A stretch of DNA of 16,471 nucleotides from an uncultured Lachnospiraceae bacterium. Lineage in GTDB: Bacteria; Bacillota; Clostridia; Lachnospirales; Lachnospiraceae. This document shows, piece by piece, positions 15,469 through 16,471 of the stretch; position 1 is the first letter of the stretch; each line of letters starts with the position of its first letter. The translations under genes were made by a program, and so were the position numbers. The notes below the pieces were generated by a model, which searched no databases, had not been told where the DNA came from, and saw nothing but the letters and a program-made list of their open reading frames with translations. The stretch is from positions 1-16,471 of the forward strand of contig CAJOLO010000046.1 in the NCBI GenBank assembly GCA_905235345.1, read 5' to 3'.

Positions 15469-15957
15469 TTATGAATATTTTGCCTGTACTTCTTCATTCG
15501 CCTTCATTGCCGACTCCTCCATAGCTCTTCTGTCATCGAGCAGAGCCTTCCTGATCTCATCATGCTTAACTGCAATAATCTGAAGTGCAAGATAGGCTGC
15601 ATTCTTACTTCCGTTAATCGCAACAGTTGCAACAGGTATTCCTGGCGGCATCTGAACAATACTCATTAGTGCGTCCATTCCGTCAAGTACAGAACCTGAA
15701 AGCGGAACCCCTATTACCGGAAGTACCGTCTGTGAAGCAACCACTCCCGGAAGTGCTGCAGCCATACCTGCCGCTGCAATGACAACCTCCGTACCATTCT
15801 CGTTAACTTCCTTCATAAATTCCGAAAGGCCTGCATGTGCTCTGTGTGCCGAAAGACATCTCACATTAACCTCAACTCCGTATTTTTTCAAAATGTCGAT
15901 TGCCGGTTCAACCTTTGCAAGATCACTGGTAGACCCCATTATAACCGCTGCCTTCAT
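15469..15957 (-). CDS. purE: N5-carboxyaminoimidazole ribonucleotide mutase PurE (class I)
   Basis: A 162-residue mutase that converts N5-CAIR to CAIR (step 6b). Visible: MGSTSD (7-12), SAHRAH (36-41), AAAGMAAALPGV (61-72) and MPPGIPVATVAINGSKNAA (103-121). SAHR at the active-site histidine, rather than SAHK, fits class I (mutase) and not the CO2-using class II enzyme; class I normally depends on PurK, which is not in this window. The start has AAGGGA about 9 nt upstream. It faces purC, whose product uses the CAIR made here. Confidence 0.97.
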   Translation of the reverse strand: MKAAVIMGSTSDLAKVEPAIDILKKYGVEVNVRCLSAHRAHAGLSEFMKEVNENGTEVVIAAAGMAAALPGVVASQTVLPVIGVPLSGSVLDGMDALMSIVQMPPGIPVATVAINGSKNAAYLALQIIAVKHDEIRKALLDDRRAMEESAMKANEEVQAKYS

Positions 15958-15993
15958 CTTATTAATTCCCTTCTTTCATTATTATAATATCAG

Positions 15994-16125
15994 TTATCCG
16001 TACCAAACAAAGTCATAATATCTTATGATCCCAAACCCGGTGTCACTCCGCATTACTTCAACTGTATGCATTTGCCTACCTGTTCCGGATAGAAAAGATA
16101 CGAATAATAATTTTGAGTATAACAT
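15994..16125 (-). CDS. Possible small ORF or leader peptide ahead of purE
   Basis: A 43-codon frame runs from ATG 16125 to TAA 15994, with an inner ATG at 16071 preceded by AGGTAGG that would give a 25-residue peptide (MHTVEVMRSDTGFGIIRYY then DFVWYG). It ends 36 nt before purE. The C-terminal part is well composed and aromatic (YYDFVWYG). I do not recognise a family with confidence. It could be a leader peptide, a small protein or chance, and its start overlaps the candidate purE promoter. Confidence 0.25.
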   Translation of the reverse strand: MLYSKLLFVSFLSGTGRQMHTVEVMRSDTGFGIIRYYDFVWYG

Positions 16126-16145
16126 ATCTGATTCAATTTTGACAG
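16116..16145 (-). promoter_or_regulatory. Candidate purE promoter
   Basis: On the minus strand CTGTCA (16145-16140) and TATACT (16121-16116) are 18 bp apart. Transcription would begin near 16109, about 150 nt before the purE ATG, and would exclude the outer ATG of the small ORF but include the inner one at 16071. Confidence 0.4.
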
Positions 16146-16150
16146 ATTAT

Positions 16151-16179
16151 TTTACAGAATAATAAAAAAATGATATACT
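16151..16179 (+). promoter_or_regulatory. Promoter of the exported-protein gene
   Basis: TTTACA (16151-16156) and TATACT (16174-16179) are spaced exactly 17 bp, each matching 5 of 6 consensus bases. The start near 16186 gives a leader of about 75 nt. Confidence 0.6.
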
Positions 16180-16259
16180 ATTATAGGTTACGACACATTC
16201 ATATAGGCAGTTTGGGAATTACTATATCCAATAACAGTTGCCGGAAAGGAAGATTACAA

Positions 16260-16471
16260 ATGAGCAGATTAAAACCAACAATAATTTATTTAATAGCAAC
16301 AATTACTTTTTCTATGATCATTCTGTCAGTATGTCATTTAAATGTACATGCAGCCGTATCCGATATTACGGTAAATAAAGACGAAACAGCTACCGTCACT
16401 GTCAATACCGGTGACACCGGAACAATTCGTCCGAATCTTTCTTATGTAGAGGATCAGACTGCTTCCGACAG
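16260..16471 (+). CDS. Exported protein, N-terminal part (cut by the window edge)
   Basis: The frame begins at ATG 16260 (AGGAAG about 8 nt upstream) and is still open at the last base, giving 70 residues. Residues 1-7 (MSRLKPT) are basic, and about 8-25 (IIYLIATITFSMIILSVC) form a hydrophobic core. A signal-peptidase site is plausible after VHA (near residue 31). LSVC lacks the small residue before Cys of a proper lipobox, so a lipoprotein is less likely. The mature start is rich in threonine, valine and aspartate (SDITVNKDETATVTVNTGDTG), as in beta-rich surface domains. The function cannot be told from this fragment. It is divergent from purE and has its own promoter. Confidence 0.7.
   Translation, partial: MSRLKPTIIYLIATITFSMIILSVCHLNVHAAVSDITVNKDETATVTVNTGDTGTIRPNLSYVEDQTASD

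Noticed and set aside
15958..16125. Known riboswitch (ZTP, THF, c-di-GMP, c-di-AMP) in the purE leader
   Set aside because: I compared the strand with the consensus cores I know. The required conserved blocks are missing.
16260..16350. Lipoprotein signal at LSVC of the right-edge gene
   Set aside because: The residue before Cys is V, not G, A or S; a signal peptidase I site after VHA is more likely.

Overview
This AT-rich window has tightly packed genes, AGGAGG-type ribosome binding sites, a ClpC unfoldase, clostridial-type Pur enzymes and a small clostridial protein often labelled 'endosialidase'. It looks like a chromosomal segment of a Firmicute, most likely a member of the Lachnospiraceae (Roseburia/Butyrivibrio/Eubacterium-like). 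The genus is inference. No tRNA, rRNA, CRISPR array or full insertion sequence was seen.

Layout, left to right. At 1-206 a plus-strand frame is open to the left edge and overlaps three copies of a 14-bp repeat. At 277-687 (minus) is a small conserved protein of unknown function. From 6413 down to 847 (minus) runs a compact run purM-purN-purD-clpC: three de novo purine enzymes with the ClpC unfoldase 12 nt behind purD. Upstream of it on the same strand (13981 down to 6521) lies an accessory block. It holds a 1265-residue protein with a degenerate J domain, TPR-like repeats and a cysteine cluster, then an HscC-type Hsp70 whose first ~37 codons are out of frame with the rest, then a cyclic-di-GMP phosphodiesterase with a broken GGDEF domain. 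The 459-bp gap at 13982-14440 holds a MITE-like element with an 8-bp target duplication, a candidate promoter and a 13-bp inverted repeat in the purC leader. purC (plus) and purE (minus) converge on a 17-bp perfect hairpin terminator. The 302-bp gap at 15958-16259 holds divergent promoters and a possible short ORF ahead of purE. At the right edge a gene for an exported protein begins and is cut by the window.

Function. PurD, PurN, PurM, PurE and PurC carry out steps 2, 3, 5, 6b and 7 of IMP synthesis; purF, purL, purB, purH and purK are not in the window. The pur genes are divided by the Hsp70/J-TPR/EAL block. E. coli HscC works with dedicated J proteins (DjlC type), so the J-TPR protein is the natural partner of the Hsp70 here. 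The most unusual observation is the hscC frameshift. It can be repaired exactly by restoring a second copy of a 7-nt unit, which gives an alignment of the same length as E. coli HscC. It could therefore be a recent loss, a phase-variable switch or an assembly error.
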